This document shows, one piece after another, positions 61,912 through 64,000 of a DNA stretch of 64,000 nt. The stretch is taken from contig JBALVL010000012.1 of the NCBI GenBank assembly GCA_036961355.1, positions 58,092-122,091 on the forward strand. Direction: 5' to 3'. Below the pieces are notes generated by a model. The model was given only the letters and a program-made list of their open reading frames with translations. It searched no databases and was not told the DNA's origin. Each line of letters starts with the position of its first letter. The stretch's first letter is position 1. Made by a program: the position numbers and the translations under genes. The stretch is from Motiliproteus sp036961355. Lineage in GTDB: Bacteria > Pseudomonadota > Gammaproteobacteria > Pseudomonadales > Balneatricaceae.

Positions 61912-62274
61912 AAAAACGTGTTGGCCGTTGTTGCGCATCACTGGTTGGTGATCACGCTGATCATACTGGCTGCGATCACTGTATTGTCGTTATCACCGTT
62001 ACCGGCCCTACCGCAGGTGCCCGGCAGTGATAAGACCCATCATTTTATCGCTTATGCCGCGTTGATGTTTCCGACAGCGGTGCGTCGACCACAGTACGCG
62101 CTGTTGATTACACTGGGCTTTGCCGGATGGAGCGGGGCGATCGAGTTGATTCAGCCCTACGTTAATCGCTACGGAGAGTGGCTGGACCTAGCTGCTAATT
62201 GCGGCGGTCTTATCTGTGGCTGGTTGCTGGCGATGCTGTTGTCGCGGTTGTTTGGTCGTCAAACGCAACTGTAA
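61909..62274 (+). CDS. VanZ-like membrane protein
   Basis: A 121-residue protein with three to four membrane helices and the VanZ-type pattern DKTHHFIAYAALMF, GWSGAIELIQPYVNRYGEWLDLAANCGGLICGW. Function in most bacteria is unknown; envelope-related roles are suspected. Two five-codon minigenes overlap its start, so its translation is probably coupled to them. It lies 34 bases after the methyltransferase gene. Confidence 0.8.
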   Translation: MKNVLAVVAHHWLVITLIILAAITVLSLSPLPALPQVPGSDKTHHFIAYAALMFPTAVRRPQYALLITLGFAGWSGAIELIQPYVNRYGEWLDLAANCGGLICGWLLAMLLSRLFGRQTQL

Positions 62275-62403
62275 TAAGCGTTTGAGGATCGCCAGATCGA
62301 TGAGTCTGGCTTATATGTATCAAGCCAGAGCGGACGCGAAGCCTATGTGATTTTGGTGAAAACGTCGCTCTGGTGAATCATTTAGGGCGATGGCCCTAAG
62401 CGA

Positions 62404-62976
62404 TCAGCGCAGTAGGCTGACCAGTTTTGGATCGTTGAACAGCCGGGTCAGAGTCTCGGATACGATCTCGTTGATGATAGTGGCATTGTCTTCAGCATTC
62501 GGTGCGGTGAAGAACTTGTGCAGTTTGGATGATTGATACTGGGTCGCCTGCTGTTTGCCATCACTGTCGGCAATCGCGGAGATTTTGGTATGCAGAGACA
62601 CCTCGATCGGCAGGGTCTGGTTTTCGTTAACTTTATACTCCAGCTTCTCAACGATTAGCTCCAGCTTGATCGGCTTGGGGCTTGGATCGTCGACGATGAC
62701 GCCCATCTCGTTTAGTGCGGCGGTTGCTACCGGCCGGAGCGTGCTGGTCAGATCCTTTGACAGGGTGATGTCGTTGGTGCCTCGGTAGACACCACCACGG
62801 GTGCCGAGGCTCTTGCTAGGGCGGTTGTCGGTGATCGTCAAATAGACGGTCGGTTGATTGCTGACGTAGCTATCAACGGTGATATTGGGGCTGAGCCGAA
62901 CCTGTTGTGGGCTCTTGGCGCAACCGGAAAGTGTCAAAACCAGGGCTGCCAGCAGGATAGCGACGGTCTTTTGCAT
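62404..62976 (-). CDS. YajG-family lipoprotein
   Basis: A 190-residue lipoprotein of the YajG family. The signal ends in the lipobox LSGC (cysteine at about residue 19). The mature domain resembles YajG (YLTITDNRPSKSLGTRGGVY, ELIVEKLEYKVNENQTLP). It is probably anchored in the outer membrane facing the periplasm. The family's function is not known. It is convergent with the VanZ-like gene. Confidence 0.87.
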   Translation of the reverse strand: MQKTVAILLAALVLTLSGCAKSPQQVRLSPNITVDSYVSNQPTVYLTITDNRPSKSLGTRGGVYRGTNDITLSKDLTSTLRPVATAALNEMGVIVDDPSPKPIKLELIVEKLEYKVNENQTLPIEVSLHTKISAIADSDGKQQATQYQSSKLHKFFTAPNAEDNATIINEIVSETLTRLFNDPKLVSLLR

Positions 62977-63122
62977 AGAGTTCTCTCCTCGAGGTCGGAA
63001 ACGTAAGGCTCGGCGATTGCTGGCTTATATCAAAACAATTAATGACGAACAGCAATTTAAGCCCCGCAATTGTAGGAGCATGGGGGGCTTGGTGCCAGTG
63101 CCAATTGCGATCAATTTGTCGT

Positions 63123-63674
63123 TTATTGATTAGCCAATGGGGTTAGTTGATCGATGAATTCCGCCAGAGAGGGAGCGATTAGGTCGCTTTTGCGCTTTCC
63201 CGGTTGCTCTAGCATCACCTGACCGCTGTCATTGTCGATCGCCAGCACAAACTCTTCCGGCGAAGTACAGCCAAAGAAGAAGCTCAGTGGCTGTTTTAGT
63301 CGTTGCCGTCCTAAGGCGTGTCCAATCAGGTTGGCGCGCAGTCGCTCCAGATCTTCCGGGTTCCAGACAAACAGCAAGTTAAGCTGCCCCTCGGGAGATT
63401 GAGCGGGGAGAGGATCTGACCAGTAACGGTCGTAGTAGGCTTTGATATCGGGGTGGATAGCGACCTCAAGCGCTTGTTCTAACCGTTCGAATAGGTCGTT
63501 GTGCTGCTGTTGGCGCACGGGTTGCCAATCAACCTGTCCATCGCTATTGGGCTGGCTCTGGTAACACTCGGAGGGCCATTCGCTATCGAACTCGATCTGC
63601 GGTGGTTGGTTAGCGTTTTGTTCCAGGTGGGACTGAACAAAACGGTCCAGTGCCTGTTCTACAGCGGATGACAT
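63123..63674 (-). CDS. syd: SecY-interacting protein Syd
   Basis: A 183-residue cytoplasmic protein of the Syd family that binds SecY and monitors the translocon. The PDIKAYYDRYWSDPL segment, NLLFVWNPEDLERLRANLIGHAL and the later FFGCTSPEEFVLAIDNDSGQV are diagnostic. Length matches E. coli Syd (181). It is restricted mostly to gammaproteobacteria, which supports the taxonomic placement. Confidence 0.92.
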   Translation of the reverse strand: MSSAVEQALDRFVQSHLEQNANQPPQIEFDSEWPSECYQSQPNSDGQVDWQPVRQQQHNDLFERLEQALEVAIHPDIKAYYDRYWSDPLPAQSPEGQLNLLFVWNPEDLERLRANLIGHALGRQRLKQPLSFFFGCTSPEEFVLAIDNDSGQVMLEQPGKRKSDLIAPSLAEFIDQLTPLANQ

Positions 63675-63876
63675 AGCAGCTCCTTTGGATGAGGGCGCAT
63701 CATGACAAACTCTAATCCGCTGGGCAATTGCTAGGGTGAGTTAGCAGATTTTCTTGGCGGGTATTGATGGCGACTGTTTTGAGTGCCGTTACTGGTTGAA
63801 TAATGATCGTTTTTAATGCGGGTTGATCGCTTTTTAAGCACTTGTTATGGGTTAAGAAGTTTTTCATGAAATGGGT

Positions 63877-63904
63877 TTGACACCACAGGCAAAACGCGTA
63901 AAAT
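63877..63904 (+). promoter_or_regulatory. Sigma-70 promoter of tRNA-Val
   Basis: TTGACA (63877-63882) and TAAAAT (63899-63904) spaced by 16 bases, with the tRNA beginning 19 bases after the -10 element. A consensus -35 and close spacing to the mature tRNA. Confidence 0.75.
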
Positions 63905-63923
63905 TCGCTGCTCCTGATTCGGA

Positions 63924-63999
63924 GGGCGTGTAGCTCAGTTGGGAGAGCGCCACCCTTACAAGGTGGATGTCGGCGGTTCGAACCCGTCCACGCCCACCA
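63924..63999 (+). tRNA. tRNA-Val (TAC)
   Basis: A complete 76-base cloverleaf with encoded CCA, starting GGGCGTGTAGCTCAG. The anticodon loop is CTTACAA (TAC, valine) and the T-loop is GTTCGAACC. It ends one base before the window edge, so further tRNAs in the same transcript may follow. Confidence 0.97.
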
Positions 64000-64000
64000 C

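Noticed and set aside
1..64000. CRISPR array, prophage or insertion sequence
   Set aside because: No regularly spaced repeats of 24-40 bases, no transposase, integrase or phage structural gene was found on either strand.

Overview
The window looks like a chromosomal segment of a marine-type gammaproteobacterium, probably Oceanospirillales-like. This is inferred from the gene families (Syd, YajG, Xni, RhlE, AlaA, PepD, HtpX, periplasmic nitrate reductase, an MksFEB condensin) and not from any marker-gene comparison. Gene density is high, GC is moderate, and there is no prophage, transposase or CRISPR array. The only stretch that looks foreign is a small AT-richer block at about 37.3-38.9 kb.

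Layout. 0-6 kb: a compact 2-oxoacid (acetoin-type) dehydrogenase operon in which the E2 component is split into a free lipoyl-domain protein and a separate acyltransferase, followed by a lipoate-ligase-like gene. A Tat-exported two-subunit GMC dehydrogenase comes next. 6.3-6.6 kb: two identical tRNA-Asn genes in tandem. 6.7-15.1 kb: an RarD-like permease, the flap endonuclease Xni, and a translationally coupled mksF-mksE-mksB (JetABC-like) SMC operon with no MksG/JetD nuclease. 15.6-19.1 kb: thiolase, then a receiver-CheC protein paired with a diguanylate cyclase. 19.2-30.5 kb: mostly housekeeping (PepD, an SLC13-type permease, HtpX, a methyltransferase, AlaA, Tag-like glycosylase, aquaporin) plus an overlapping PhnD-like/diguanylate cyclase pair. 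30.8-37 kb: NYN nuclease-like and EF-hand proteins, purK/purE, a beta-carbonic anhydrase divergent from a LysR regulator, and a small lipoprotein. 37.3-38.9 kb: GNAT, GFA and CopD-like genes separated by inverted repeats. 39.2-45.3 kb: a complete napFDAGHBC operon on the minus strand with an FNR-like palindrome upstream.

46.4-64 kb: a LOG-family protein, LemA with an M48 protease, endonuclease IV, RhlE, and an HxlR regulator divergent from a flavin reductase and an acyl-CoA-dehydrogenase-like protein (a predicted two-component flavin monooxygenase). Then follow an EamA exporter divergent from a MocR regulator, a degenerate PAS histidine kinase, a TrmH-family methyltransferase, VanZ-like, YajG-like and Syd genes, and a tRNA-Val at the right edge.

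The points most worth a second look are the nuclease-less Mks system, the split E2 with its own ligase gene, the chained five-codon minigenes in front of the VanZ-like gene, the pseudo-histidine kinase, several clean palindromic operators in divergent promoters, and a recurring pattern of exact 9-18 bp tandem duplications.
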